Assembly: GCA_013423325.1 (NCBI GenBank)
Contig: BLJB01000242.1
Span: forward strand, 62,001-126,000
Length of the DNA: 64,000 bases
Source: Usnea hakonensis
Lineage: Eukaryota > Ascomycota > Lecanoromycetes > Lecanorales > Parmeliaceae
Direction: 5' to 3'
The translations under genes and the position numbers were made by a program. The notes below the pieces were generated by a model. That model was given only the letters and a program-made list of their open reading frames with translations, was not told the DNA's origin and made no database searches. This document shows, piece after piece, positions 1 to 10,844 of the stretch (position 1 is its first letter; every line of letters begins with the position of its first letter).

Positions 1-3000
1 ATCCTGCCATGAAGAGATCGGAGGCGACGAAAGAGGTGCAGGTCGCCTGTACCAGCCATCACACAACATGCTGCGAGCACTGCGACATCCTGGCAATTCC
101 GGACTGTGATGCGAGCGAGTTTGGCGTCATAGCTCAGAGTCGGTAGCTTGCAGATGCGCATAAGTTGATCAACGTAATGACAAAGCATACTTCGGACTTC
201 CAAAGACCCTGAACCTGCGAATCGAAGGCCAACGCTGAGACAAAGACCAGCGATGATGTTGAAGAACGGCATATCTTCGCTTGTAAGGATACGAATGGTA
301 GTCAGCTTATAATTAGGCTGGTATACAAGCGGAAGTTGCTTCTTCATCCACCTGGCCAAAGGCTGTATGTCGTCCCACATGATAAGGTGCCGAGCGACTG
401 TCCTTAGTAAGAATATGTCTGGTCGCACATAATCAAACTGGTGAAGGGTGTCAGGTACGTCAACTTTTCGTGCAACGGTTTCATCGTTAGTTTTCATGAA
501 CATAAGCGCGATGGCGACAGTGGCAGCTGCCGTTGCCTTATCAAGTATATGAACGATGTCAACTTTCCTCGAACCGATGGCAATTACCAGCAACCTTTCC
601 GTAATGTGCATGTCGTGCAACCCCTTAAGGTCTTTGCCTCGACCTAGGTTGATGTAGCCTAATGCAAAGCCCGCAGCTAGTCTATAGCCTTCGTCTCGGA
701 GGTTGTCGAACGGATGCGAGTTATCCTCCGGGTCAACATTTTCTATTTCCGAAATCATAATCTCACTCATACGACGATGCTGCGAATTGCAGTACAGTAG
801 ACCTATACCCATGATTCCGCTGGTCTGAGTCAATGGAGACAGATTGAGCTCAGCAGCTCCTGGTGGAAGCATGCGAGTTACATGGATTGAAAGTAAGCGG
901 GTGACAAGAGTGTCCATCGTGCCAAGATAAGAGGCTGAAAGCCCAAGAAGAAGCCCAATGGAGGTCATCGTATGCTTTGGCGTCAGGTACTTGAAAGCTA
1001 CCCATTTTGCTATGGATTTGAGGTGCCCGTTAAGACCCAGTGCAAGGAGAAAGCCCGCATGCCTGGCTTGGAGGTCACGAGGCTTATTGAAAAGAATCCA
1101 CGACGTGTCGATCCCTTTCGCGTCCTTTGAGATACTCAAGCCAGCTTCAACACCGGCGTGGAAAAATGCCCAAGAGGTCTTCTCTTCCGTATAATTATTC
1201 CGATCTGCTGTGACTGTCGTATCAGCGGGCTTCATGACGCAACTTAAAGTAAAGCCGTGGACAGGGAATTTTTCTGTGAGAAGAGGCAAGCGAGCGCTAT
1301 AGAAAAGTAGACCGCGGCCTAGTGATACAGACAGCGTTCGCACTGCTATCACTTTAACCAGCTCTTGTTGAGCTTCTAGCAAATCTGTATCAGACCACTC
1401 AGGCTCAGGCGTACATCGAGCTATAGGATAGAGGAGAGGATGCACGAGCCTCGCAGCTTCGGCAAAGCGCTGGTCCTCTTTGAACAGTAGGCGAGTGACT
1501 GCTTGTCTATCAAGCTCAGCAGAGCCATCAAATGGCCCAACAGCCTCAAGTTCAAGTGTTGAATGACATATGCTGTGGACGTCTCTTATTGCGTCATTAG
1601 ATGAAGAATTCGCGGATTTTCCGCGTGGTCGCGCTATGGGTCCCTCATGCTCGAGCATAGCTATATCTTCCCTACCAATAATCTCAAGCATTTCGCTGCC
1701 CCATGAGGTTGAGGGATGGGCTTGACACTTCGAGATCGCCGCACGAAAAGGAACAGCCACGCTCTCGGGGAGGGTTTCTAAAAACGATGAGTTCAAACCC
1801 ATGGCCGCCATCTTTGTAACTCGGACCTCGTTTGTCTCTCGAGCCTGTGAAGTAAGAAGACTGGTAATAGCCACCGTTCTTGGAGTAAGTTCCAACAAAA
1901 GCTTTGCTGAAGCGTCGGTGGAGTGTTTGCCTGCGACTTCGTCTGCTGGCGAGCTTGCCATGTCAAAGAGTGAGATGAACGGTGTCATGTTGGAGTTGAT
2001 ATTTGTCGTCTCGATAAATTGCAAAATCGAAGGTGGAGGAAATGGCTCCGAAGGAATCCGTATGCCAGTAATTACTGAATCTTCGAAGAGCCAGGCCTCC
2101 ATGTTAGCTCTCTCCAGCATGTAATATGTCGATGGCTTGGTTCCCCAGTTACTCCAACCAAGCCAGCTCCCTATCTGTGCGAGAATAGGTGTAAGGTCAT
2201 GGAGAGCCTCGGAAGCTAAGGTATCTAACTTCAAATCTTCGCGCAGAAGGTGAAGGCCGATCAAGACAGAAGCCAAAGCAGTACGGCGGACATCCGTGTC
2301 CCTAGATGATGCAGTGGGCAGATAGCCATGTTCACCGTTTGCAACTTGTCCAACGGGCGACTTGACAAAATCTCGAGCAATGGAAACGCAGTGAAGCAGA
2401 TATGAAGACTTCTTTGGAACAGGCACTGCAGGAGCGAAAGAAGGGCTGAAAGAGCTCGAAGATTTCGATCTTTTAGGGGCGAATTGCTGTAGCAAGACGC
2501 TTTCTCTTGCCGTCCACTCCCAACCTCCAGCCTGCATCCACGCTGGAAAAGTGCCGGAAGAACCTCCTTCCTTGTTCAACATAGCTTCCCAGCTCTCTAA
2601 ATTGGTGGCCGCTCCACTACTGGATCTGAGTAAACCACCTTTCCGTCTTCTCTGTCTTGTGGCACCATCTGTATGCTGGTCTCCAATCCAAACAGTTGCC
2701 ATGGAGAAAAGAACAACGATTATGGCCATCCATTCGGTATCGTTCTCTTGGTCCGACCGAGACTGTACAAATGATAGAGTCTCCCACCAGCCTCGCAAAA
2801 TGGCCTCTCCGTCTGCATATGATGATGGCAGAACTGACTCAGCGACTTTTATCATTCTCTGTACCATTGCATTGCGTGGTCTGAATTGCACCTGAATGCG
2901 ATGTCTCGTGCCATGAGAGTCCATCACGTCTACACGGCCCTGGTGACTTGGGTGTTCAAGGGCGACCCAACTTTGTGGCCCTCGACTTAGTACTCTTTTG

Positions 3001-5228
3001 AAACCGCCCTCACGTCTTTGTCGCAAGGTGACTTCGCTACTTATCTGGTGGGGATTGTGGAGGCAGAGATTGGATGGGAGTTCTATCTTTCGGACGGGAC
3101 TCCACGGAGCTTGCAAAGACAGTTCTCCAATGCCATTGCTACTAGTTCCCAAGACCAATATGCGGGCGTACAAACCATCACTAATCTTGCAAGCATCGAT
3201 GACTCCAGACTGTTTTGTTATGCCACTGACAAGGACGCTACACCCTTGATGGACAGTTCTAGCCTCGCCTTGGGCATCTTCATACCTGTTAGTGGTCTCA
3301 TCTGTGCGCACGGTGACCGGTATGACGGTTAAATCACGAGCCGCTCGGTCAATAAGACAAACAATAATCGTAGCATCGTTAGTCGCATCCCCAAGACTAG
3401 CATTGGGTGACCTCAATGTAAAGACTTCACGCACAGGACTACTTGCTTGAGACCCTGGTCTGTCAATTCTTCGATTACCACTACGCAGACTGTAGAACTT
3501 GTTGAAGACGATTTCCTTGCGCAAGCCCCGTGAGCGTTCTTGTAAGGTGGCATTGTCCAGACTCATATCATGAAAATCATCAAGCTCGTGTGCCATGTCA
3601 TCAAATGGGGTCTCGTGCAGACTGATCGCGTCAAAGCTGTTTTTGATCTCATGAAAGCTCTGTGGCCTCGCATCTGTAGCTGTTACCTCTGGACCAACGC
3701 TCAGTCGCGCGCCGTTGGATCTAAAGGATGCTCCTTTACGTTCGCTCTTCCGCGGTGCTTGAGCGCCCACGAGATCGGTGAATGTTGATCTTTCGTGATT
3801 TGTAGAAAGATCTGCCCTTGCGAGCAAACCACTAACGCGCCTGGAGGAACTGACTGGCATGGCAGGATCTGAGAAAGCTGAATCCAATAAATCATCCTGG
3901 TCATGCGTTGTATATTCTTCCAATGTTCGATCTATGCTAGTATGACGGAAGGGTTTTCCCCCACCAAAACTCTCGCGTCCATTAGCAGCCCCTCTAGCAG
4001 TTGGAGTCGAAGTGCCGGTACCTAGGCCGGGCCCATACGAACTTCGGCGACGATGTCTGGCGCCAGTCGCAGCGAGAGATTTTCGACTATGCACAGAGCC
4101 TACAGCTCTAGAGTCTACGTATCTGACGGTCCACATACTAAGAATACCAGTCTCGCAATTCTCTGTTACTGCAAGAGCAAGTGGGTTTCGGGCAGGGAAA
4201 TCCTGGGAACGCTGAGATAGTTCATCTTGAGGAGAAATGTAGAGAAGATCTTCCTTTGATCCGAGGGGCTCAAACTCGGACCTGGGCTGCGAATACATCT
4301 TCCCAGTTCTCTTAGCATTGATCCCTACGTTTGTAACGACGGTACCGGTCTCGGTCAGTGGATCAATGAGACAAAACATTTTTGGAAATGAGATATCTGG
4401 AGTATGAGCTGATCGCTGCAGAAGTCCTTGTAGCAAGGGAGCGATTGAAGGGTCAGATTCTTGTGCTAGGGACATTTCGGCGAGGGTTTGATGTTTTCGT
4501 GGTCTTGATGTTGGGCTTGGGAGAGGCGCCTGAGAAAAAGCAAAAGAATTATTCGGCACAGATGGTATCCGGGGAGTCGGCGGTGCTGTTTCTTTCTCAG
4601 GAAGCTTTCTCAGTAGTAGTACACCGTAAATGCATGGGAATACCGCATCGACCTCAAACGGTAGATGCACAATATGGCGCGTCCCAGACAAGAAGAAAAC
4701 ATGAGCTTGAGTCTTTAGCACAATGACGAGGGTTCGACTCTTTGCCATGTGGTCGAACCCTTGCTCGCCAGCAGGCAATTGGTTCTGTGCCCGCCCATCA
4801 CGTTTGGGGGCATCGCTATGTACCCTTTTTAGTCCGAATCCCGGCTTTGATGATTTGTGATTTCTGATATTAAGCTCGTCATTCACCGTATGTTGTTTCC
4901 GACTTTGTTGAGGTGAGACATTAGGATCGTCGACATCTTTTGAGTGCTTCGATGTTTGGCTCGGGAAATATGCAAATACGGCTTGTGTTACTGGCTCGCT
5001 CTCGACGTCGAAGCGAAAAACACGTTGTATTACACCTGCTCTAGACCATACAACGCAGTACTTTGTAGTCACGAGTTCTTCCTCCTCTCCTTTGTCTTCT
5101 TGGCTATGATCTTGAAAGGTACGCCATGTAAAAGTATCATCCAATGGGTCTGCTGGGAGGATTTCCTCGGCGATGAGGAATGGAAGAGCTGAAGGCCTGT
5201 GGACGCCCAGCGAGGTCACCGAAGCCAT
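1..5228 (-). CDS. APC1: Anaphase-promoting complex subunit 1 (5' part; continues past left edge)
   Basis: Scaffold subunit of the APC/C ubiquitin ligase that drives cyclin and securin destruction in mitosis (BimE in Aspergillus). One open frame runs from an ATG at 5226-5228 to the window edge without a stop, giving 1742 codons; the codon ten triplets upstream is TGA, so this start is well bounded. The N-terminus begins MASVTSLGVHRPS, as in fungal APC1. The far part carries proteasome/cyclosome-type repeats, for example IMGIGLLYCNSQHRRMSE near residue 1470 and YRLAAGFALGYINLGRG near residue 1520. A serine-rich, low-complexity segment lies around residues 330-520. Fungal APC1 proteins are about 1900-2100 residues, so roughly 85-90% is present. 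No intron is needed. It is divergent from the Nup37-like gene across 338 bp. Identity is from remembered family motifs, not a search. Confidence 0.9.
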   Translation of the reverse strand, partial: MASVTSLGVHRPSALPFLIAEEILPADPLDDTFTWRTFQDHSQEDKGEEEELVTTKYCVVWSRAGVIQRVFRFDVESEPVTQAVFAYFPSQTSKHSKDVDDPNVSPQQSRKQHTVNDELNIRNHKSSKPGFGLKRVHSDAPKRDGRAQNQLPAGEQGFDHMAKSRTLVIVLKTQAHVFFLSGTRHIVHLPFEVDAVFPCIYGVLLLRKLPEKETAPPTPRIPSVPNNSFAFSQAPLPSPTSRPRKHQTLAEMSLAQESDPSIAPLLQGLLQRSAHTPDISFPKMFCLIDPLTETGTVVTNVGINAKRTGKMYSQPRSEFEPLGSKEDLLYISPQDELSQRSQDFPARNPLALAVTENCETGILSMWTVRYVDSRAVGSVHSRKSLAATGARHRRRSSYGPGLGTGTSTPTARGAANGRESFGGGKPFRHTSIDRTLEEYTTHDQDDLLDSAFSDPAMPVSSSRRVSGLLARADLSTNHERSTFTDLVGAQAPRKSERKGASFRSNGARLSVGPEVTATDARPQSFHEIKNSFDAISLHETPFDDMAHELDDFHDMSLDNATLQERSRGLRKEIVFNKFYSLRSGNRRIDRPGSQASSPVREVFTLRSPNASLGDATNDATIIVCLIDRAARDLTVIPVTVRTDETTNRYEDAQGEARTVHQGCSVLVSGITKQSGVIDACKISDGLYARILVLGTSSNGIGELSLQAPWSPVRKIELPSNLCLHNPHQISSEVTLRQRREGGFKRVLSRGPQSWVALEHPSHQGRVDVMDSHGTRHRIQVQFRPRNAMVQRMIKVAESVLPSSYADGEAILRGWWETLSFVQSRSDQENDTEWMAIIVVLFSMATVWIGDQHTDGATRQRRRKGGLLRSSSGAATNLESWEAMLNKEGGSSGTFPAWMQAGGWEWTARESVLLQQFAPKRSKSSSSFSPSFAPAVPVPKKSSYLLHCVSIARDFVKSPVGQVANGEHGYLPTASSRDTDVRRTALASVLIGLHLLREDLKLDTLASEALHDLTPILAQIGSWLGWSNWGTKPSTYYMLERANMEAWLFEDSVITGIRIPSEPFPPPSILQFIETTNINSNMTPFISLFDMASSPADEVAGKHSTDASAKLLLELTPRTVAITSLLTSQARETNEVRVTKMAAMGLNSSFLETLPESVAVPFRAAISKCQAHPSTSWGSEMLEIIGREDIAMLEHEGPIARPRGKSANSSSNDAIRDVHSICHSTLELEAVGPFDGSAELDRQAVTRLLFKEDQRFAEAARLVHPLLYPIARCTPEPEWSDTDLLEAQQELVKVIAVRTLSVSLGRGLLFYSARLPLLTEKFPVHGFTLSCVMKPADTTVTADRNNYTEEKTSWAFFHAGVEAGLSISKDAKGIDTSWILFNKPRDLQARHAGFLLALGLNGHLKSIAKWVAFKYLTPKHTMTSIGLLLGLSASYLGTMDTLVTRLLSIHVTRMLPPGAAELNLSPLTQTSGIMGIGLLYCNSQHRRMSEIMISEIENVDPEDNSHPFDNLRDEGYRLAAGFALGYINLGRGKDLKGLHDMHITERLLVIAIGSRKVDIVHILDKATAAATVAIALMFMKTNDETVARKVDVPDTLHQFDYVRPDIFLLRTVARHLIMWDDIQPLARWMKKQLPLVYQPNYKLTTIRILTSEDMPFFNIIAGLCLSVGLRFAGSGSLEVRSMLCHYVDQLMRICKLPTLSYDAKLARITVRNCQDVAVLAACCVMAGTGDLHLFRRLRSLHGR

Positions 5229-5566
5229 GACCAGTCGTGTCCCTCCTATAATCTGTCATCAGTAAAGCTATACTCGTACCTCCCGGTCTTTGTTCATACT
5301 AACATTATTTGGATTTGTTTGGGTTCAATTCGCAGTACCGTCACACCAGGTGTTGAAAGCTGACGATTCCCTTTCGTACGTGCGTAGCTAACTTGACCGG
5401 AGACCTGCCGATCCGCAAACCAATCCACTGTTGCCTGCACCATCCATCCACAAATACGACCGTCACATCTTTATGTGTGTGATTCAAAAGCTGCTTCTAC
5501 GATATGCGGTGTATCTCAAAGTCGCATCAAGCTACGGTCCGTTCATAGTCGAGAGAAATTTCAGCC
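5229..5566. promoter_or_regulatory. Divergent spacer between APC1 and the Nup37-like gene
   Basis: A 338-bp spacer separates the two start codons, so it must hold both promoters and 5' leaders. I see no convincing TATA box or named factor site. Confidence 0.5.
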
Positions 5567-7631
5567 ATGAAGCCGAACATTCGTCATTTCGATGACTTGC
5601 TTCAGATATGGTAGCATAACAGAGCGCTCCCATTATACAAAGCCCCTCGCTAACAAATTCTCCAGCTACGAATTGCCTCACCGTGTTCATACATCTAAGT
5701 CTTACCCACTGCCCTCCCCTAATGGCTCCACAATCATTGTTTACGGGCATGCGCAGGGTCTATGCGTTGTCTGGAAAGGAGGGCGACCTTTTAAGCACAA
5801 GCCAGTGGCTGTCGAGAAGAAGTCCAAGGCCAATGATGCCAAAGAGGACGCAATCATGATCATTGATTCAGAAGAAGAAGCGCCTGAGAACTTGGAACAG
5901 CCGACAGGTCAAGATAATCCAGACTTCGAGAAAGAGGAAGGCGAGCTCGATGTTTCGGAACCTTACGAGCCGGTCATACAGACGCTGGATCTACCACTCG
6001 GAGTTGAGGTCTTACATCTCAATTTCCCTAATCTGCCCTCAGACGCTCAGCGATCAGGCGCAGAGTCACTACCCATCATCTTTTCTCAGAAGCTTGTTCT
6101 TGCCGTGGCCTGCTCTGACTTGTCCGTCAGAGTACTATTGATCCCTCTCCTTCCTCCCTCTCCACAAAGTAAGAATAGGCCCGAATTAAGGGTTACGGCT
6201 TCCAATTTGGTCGCTGGGAAAAGCGTCTTTGGTGAACAGATGATTGTGCTCTCGAGCGGGACCACACATCGGAGCATTCCTAAAGGTGTTGCTGTATCTA
6301 TGACATCGATCCCCCCAGAAGATCTGGAAGACCTCAATATGGACGAAGATGATTCCAGCATCCAGAAGGCGGATTTACAGCGTAATGCCTCACGGTCTGC
6401 CTCCCAAAGTCATAGTAGATCCTGTCTTGGAGATCATCAATGGGATTTACTCATCGCGTCGCACTCTGCAGATCTCTCAGGCCTTCTCTTGATCCATAGA
6501 ATCTCTATTCCGGCGGGGGAAGTGTCCTTATCCCCAGGATTGCACATTCCTTGGCGAACCCAATATCTTGCCTCACCAGTCGTATCAGTATGTTTCAACT
6601 CTGCACTCTATCCGGCTTCGCGGCACTCTCAGTTACTGGTTGCAGAGGCTAAGGGTGTGGTAAGGATACTGGACTGCCTTCCTCAGTCCAAAGTGCCCGA
6701 AAGCTCTTGGCGTTTGTCCCTGCATACCAATTTCGAGACTTTGCAGGACCTCTCTTCAAGACGTAAGCCTATCTTGGACGCAAAATGGGTCTTGGGTGGC
6801 AAAGCCATCCTAGCGCTGTTAGCAGATGGCAAGTGGGGCGTGTGGGATCTTGAGAACGCAGGTCCGAGTCCGAAACCCTTAGACACGACAAGAAGTCCCG
6901 GAAGCACGTCAGTAGGGTCTTTGACAAAGTTTGCGCTCGAAGGGTGGGTTGGCGATCCTTTGAAGTCAAGGACGTTGCTGCAGAGCTCGAGCACGAAGAC
7001 GGAAAACACATCGAAATTGGCTCCTATGACTCCTAGTACCCGCAAAACAAAGCAGCAAACATTGTTTGCAGAGCCCATGACTCAATCAGACGGGCTCGCG
7101 CGAGGCGGCCTTTCTGTATCTTCAGTCCAGGATGCGTCAAATAGCAGAGCAGATGATGAAGGTATGCTTGCATGGCACGGGAGTACCATTGCCGTGATAC
7201 CCAGTCTCTTCATCCACTGGCAGAGCAAGATCCGAGGATCTGGAAACCTCTTTGGACGCGGGGCTAAGGCCGAATCCAAGATCATCAATAAAATCCAGCT
7301 AGGTGGTGAGATGTTTAAGGGGGCTTCTTTAATGCCGTTCCATCATCGATCAGGTGCATCGAATAATGGATCAACTTATTCCGGAATTCTCGTCACTGGA
7401 GATCATCGACTGATAATCGTGACTTCGCCTATGACAGAGCCTCAAGTGACTTTTTCTCTCCCTTTGCCACTACTTCCGGCTATGACCGACCAGCAGCTGC
7501 TAACCAGAGGAGACCTAGACGTGAATGGGATGGACCGAATCCTGGCCAACATGTCAGAGAGCCAAAGTACGCCAACTAGCAAGACTCGAACATTGTCTCA
7601 CACAAACGGTAACAACCTCCTGATGTCATGA
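5567..7631 (+). CDS. Nup37-like nucleoporin, beta-propeller type (tentative)
   Basis: Probable fungal Nup37, a propeller subunit of the outer-ring (Nup107/Y) complex of the nuclear pore. Exons 5567-5610 and 5666-7631 give 669 residues. The 55-nt intron has GT, a GCTAAC branch point at about 5649 and CTCCAG. The spliced start reads MKPNIRHFDDLLQICYELPH and leads into VYGHAQGLCVVWKGGRPFK, a pattern I associate with filamentous fungal Nup37. WD-like strands follow, for example LVLAVACSDLSVRVLLIP and DAKWVLGGKAILALLADGKW. Two acidic, disordered inserts are visible, near residues 65-105 and 240-265. The length fits filamentous Nup37 proteins better than the 330-390 residue human and fission yeast forms. 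The assignment rests on remembered sequence style; another WD-repeat protein remains possible. The open frame alone would wrongly begin at 5592 inside the first exon. Confidence 0.55.
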
Positions 7632-8749
7632 TTCTATTACAACTGTTGAAGACAGTCAGCACTTTTATTGTATCTACAGTCACATGGCGTAGCGTCTAGA
7701 TACCCAAATGCATCTCTTGCACCTTTCAACCCCAGTACCTAGCCCTGCTCTACCTTCCCGTATCCACTTCCTCTTCCATCATTTGGTATCATTTTCTCAA
7801 CCGCATCTCCATCAACGCGGGTACAAGGTCGAGCCCTGGGAAGATCTATCCCCTTTGCTCAGTATATCCTGCGATACATCGATTGCAACCTCCACCAGCC
7901 GTCTGCAACGGCTTTGAACGTATCGGGACGGCTTGGCATGGCTGGTTTGCTGCACTTGCTCTTCCGACTCCTGCCCGAGCGCGCCTGCTTATAGGTTGTT
8001 GTGAGGATGGCTGTGTTCTGGTGAGACGAGACGACTCTCGCGAGAGGCTTATTCGAATCCACGTCTGATTAGCATTCAGTGCAAGTGCTACAATCCATCG
8101 CCTATGTTCATTATATCATGATATCAACAATTCATATCGTTATTTGACTAGAGACTGGCACAGCCTCTACTTCGACGATGCTAGAGTTTGGCTCTCCCAC
8201 CGCATCCACCTCACCCTAGTGCTCACTCGCTTGATGTCCTAAAGTATCAAAATTCCAACATTGTGGTAGACCTTGTAGAGCCAGAGACGCAATTTTTATG
8301 ACCGATGCGACCTATAATATACACTTGCAATCTTCCTTGCGGTACCTTGAATGGAACTGGCTCTGAAACGTCAAGGAGTCGTCTCCCCAGCTAGCCCAAA
8401 TATTGCTGTGGTCATCAAGTTGATCGTAGAGACTAAACGGATCCGGTTTTCTACTCACCACCCGTCGAGGGTCAGCCCAATTTGAGTATGTCTATGCAAA
8501 ATAATTGATAGAGTCTCAAGGCAACTCTAAAGTAAGTACTCAATCAAATAGGCACGTACACCTTATCTGGCACAGCCGTGAATGCTATGACCGATGCTAC
8601 GGTACCGGTAACTACCTTACTTTCTTCTCCTTTTACGCCGACTCTTACTTTACAAACCTGTTCTGCGTGGTGCGTCCTGTAGGGGAGGAATAAAGGGGTG
8701 GGAAAAGGGCTCTTTGGGAAGATTTGAGGAGCCGAAGTTGCCTCAGTCC

Positions 8750-8793
8750 CTCAGACGTGCCTTGGTACCCACTTCGTACCTAGCACGTCTGAG
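8750..8793. repeat. Interrupted hairpin, 11-bp outer stem
   Basis: CTCAGACGTGC at 8750-8760 pairs exactly with GCACGTCTGAG at 8783-8793. Inside, GGTAC (8764-8768) pairs with GTACC (8776-8780) around a 7-nt loop, so the structure continues after a short internal bulge. It could be a small hairpin RNA or terminator, or the edge of a degenerate mobile element; nothing nearby decides between these. Confidence 0.7.
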
Positions 8794-8914
8794 CGCAAAA
8801 TCAAAAAATACAACCAGATAGAGTATCCACTACTCACTAGGATTTTAACGGATTTAGTGTATTTTAAAAATAAAAAAAACATTATAAATCTCAATACTTC
8901 GGGTTTAATATTCT

Positions 8915-9003
8915 ACGACGTAAATAAAAGGGAGTACCTCGAACGTCGTTAAGTTAGTAATCGTATACGCGACGTTCGAGGTACTCCCTTTTATTTACGT
9001 CGT
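8915..9003. repeat. Perfect 34-bp inverted repeat with 21-nt spacer
   Basis: The left arm 8915-8948 starts ACGACGTAAATAAAAGGGAG, and the right arm 8970-9003 is its exact reverse complement over all 34 positions. The spacer 8949-8969 contains the small palindrome CGTATACG. The flanking left side is AT-rich. Perfect arms suggest recent origin, gene conversion or selection. A MITE-like remnant or a snap-back duplication is the likeliest explanation; no transposase frame is visible beside it and I could not identify a target-site duplication. Confidence 0.9.
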
Positions 9004-9377
9004 GGGATGATTCGTGATATTTTTCCAATTAGGTAAGAAAACGGCTTAGCAGGTCTGAGGCAAGAGCCGAAGGAAAACCAAAAGTTCCCTTACGTAAGCA
9101 GCCTTCAGAATACTAGTACTGTACCTTACTTTATCCGAGGCATCTCTTCCGCCGCTACGGAGCACTTCCCACTTCACAATAAGAGAACATGATTCTTCCC
9201 TCTCGCATGCCTCCCTACCTCTCTATCCATACTTGTTTTACGATCCATCTATACTACGGCTTTGTTCTTTCCAATAAATCCGTGCCACAGACCCAGCCCT
9301 CCCTCCTTCAGAGACTGAAACCTCTCGCGCTCTTCAAGCCTGTACAACAACGACAAGCTTACACCTAATTCAATATC

Positions 9378-10085
9378 ATGTCGAGATCTCAAGGTCCGAC
9401 TCTCATCAATCTCCCTCCTCCCCCAAGTGATTCTGGAGGAACACCCTCTGACTTTGGCCCGTAAGCTATTTGTTTGCTCTGACGCCTGTGCTTCTATCCT
9501 AAGGGCAGCTTCAATACTAACACCCATTGCTGCAGGGGTACGCCAAATTCTGCGTTCAGCACGACAGCTATCAAGGATGGATCACTCGGACAAGCACCGC
9601 CTCATACGCACACACACGGCGCTTCTTCATCCTCGAATTCTTCCGCCAACACTCTCGACGCCGAACGTGCGGACCGCATATCTCGCCTTGCTGGTTTGGA
9701 AAGGGTAGCCACTCTTCGTGGCGCTAATCAGCATGTCGCGCAAGGGAGCCACCATGCTCAACAACAGCAGCCCCCGGGATACTTTGATAACGCTTCTAAT
9801 CTACGCAAAAGTACAGTAGGCAGCGCTTCTGCAACAGGATCGGGAGGTGACTCTGACAAGATGAGTGAAGATCAGGATGATGGAATTAGTAGCGGTGGTA
9901 TGAGCGACGAAGGAAACGCAAGCTTGGTTGGCTTTGGGGAAACTGCCAGTAGCACTGTTAGCGGACCAACATTTATTCCGGGTAAAACGGCTCCGACAGG
10001 GAAAGATATTGAGGTGGCCGGCAGTCCTACGTCTGCAAAACATCATATGAGCTCGGGTAGTCCTATGCAAGGGCTTGAGGACTGA
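9378..10085 (+). CDS. Conserved fungal protein of unknown function
   Basis: Exons 9378-9460 and 9536-10085 give 210 residues. The 75-nt intron has donor GTAAGC, branch point ACTAAC and acceptor TGCAG; splicing yields the junction FGPGTPNSAFSTTAIKDG. I recognise the overall pattern from many filamentous ascomycetes: start MSRSQGPTLINLPPPP, then DAERADRISRLAGLERVATL (about residues 73-92), then STVGSASATGS, and an acidic DKMSEDQDDGISSGGMSDEG block followed by NASLVGFGE. I know no experimental function. There is no signal peptide, membrane span or catalytic motif; Ser, Gly, Asp and Gln dominate, so most of it is probably disordered, with one possible short amphipathic helix in the DAERADRISRLAGL part. 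A second frame stays open past the stop to 10407, so the 3' end may be longer if an unrecognised splice exists. Confidence 0.75.
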
Positions 10086-10844
10086 AGCCATCAGGTCCGA
10101 AAATTTGAAAACCCCAGCAAAAGGAAGATTGCAATTAGGGTATCAGATTATGACTGAAGACCATGTGGGTGAAGCTGTTCGACAGGTGACTGCTGAGGAG
10201 ATGAAATCTGACTGGTTCAGATACCTTTTCAACAAATCGAAATGTTTCTTGTCCGGGGCAATTGCGGCATTCTGTCACGCTTCCTACCGTATTCAGGATT
10301 CCGTACTCCTACTTGATCCTTCACACGGCCTTGATTACATCTGCGAGGATGGATGGAATCGACGGAGAAGGAAACCTGTAGGCGTGTGCAGGACCGTAGA
10401 GATGTGAGAATTTAATTTCTTCCTCATCAGGAAAGGTCGTATGGCGATGAGAATGCTCGGTCAGGTATCCAGTAGTTTCAATCCAAGAATATCTTTGTAT
10501 TCGAATTGTGACTAGGTTTAGGGGTGCTTCTCAGCAGATTCAGCGTGTATACAAGATGGTATGTATTCTGAGCCATTATGAGGCATATAGAAGGCGAACC
10601 TTGTTTTGAGCCCTAATAATAAAATCCAAGGTAAGGGACAAAGAATAAGGTACTATAAGGGTTTTTGTAATGTAATTTGCTCAGCGCCAAGATTCGTCAT
10701 AGCCTGTGCACACGCTAAATCCTGAAAGCGAACACCCATTCACTTTCTTTGTTCTACTCCTTTTTTCGGCTCCCTCCCCTCGTCCCTTTCCCGCTTCAGA
10801 AGCGCTTGCCTGCAGCAGAAGACTCTCTGTGACTTTGACTAGTC
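10086..10844. other. Spacer between the unknown gene and eIF2A
   Basis: 759 bp. The first 320 bp remain open in a frame shifted relative to the upstream gene (10075-10407), which may be chance, an extra 3' exon or a sequence error. The remainder is AT-rich, then pyrimidine-rich from 10740, which fits the eIF2A promoter and leader. Confidence 0.5.

Larger units (their letters stand above)
7632..9377. other. Gene-poor spacer with two hairpins
   Basis: About 1.75 kb without a recognisable gene. Short open frames near 7700-8070 on both strands show no family resemblance and overlap each other. The stretch at about 8800-8915 is clearly AT-rich and lies between two inverted repeats (listed separately). 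Pyrimidine-rich DNA at 9180-9370 probably belongs to the promoter and leader of the next gene. No tRNA is seen. Confidence 0.6.

Noticed and set aside
7700..8070. Short overlapping frames on both strands after the Nup37-like gene
   Set aside because: They are under 70 codons, overlap each other, lack splice-extended partners and show no recognisable motif.
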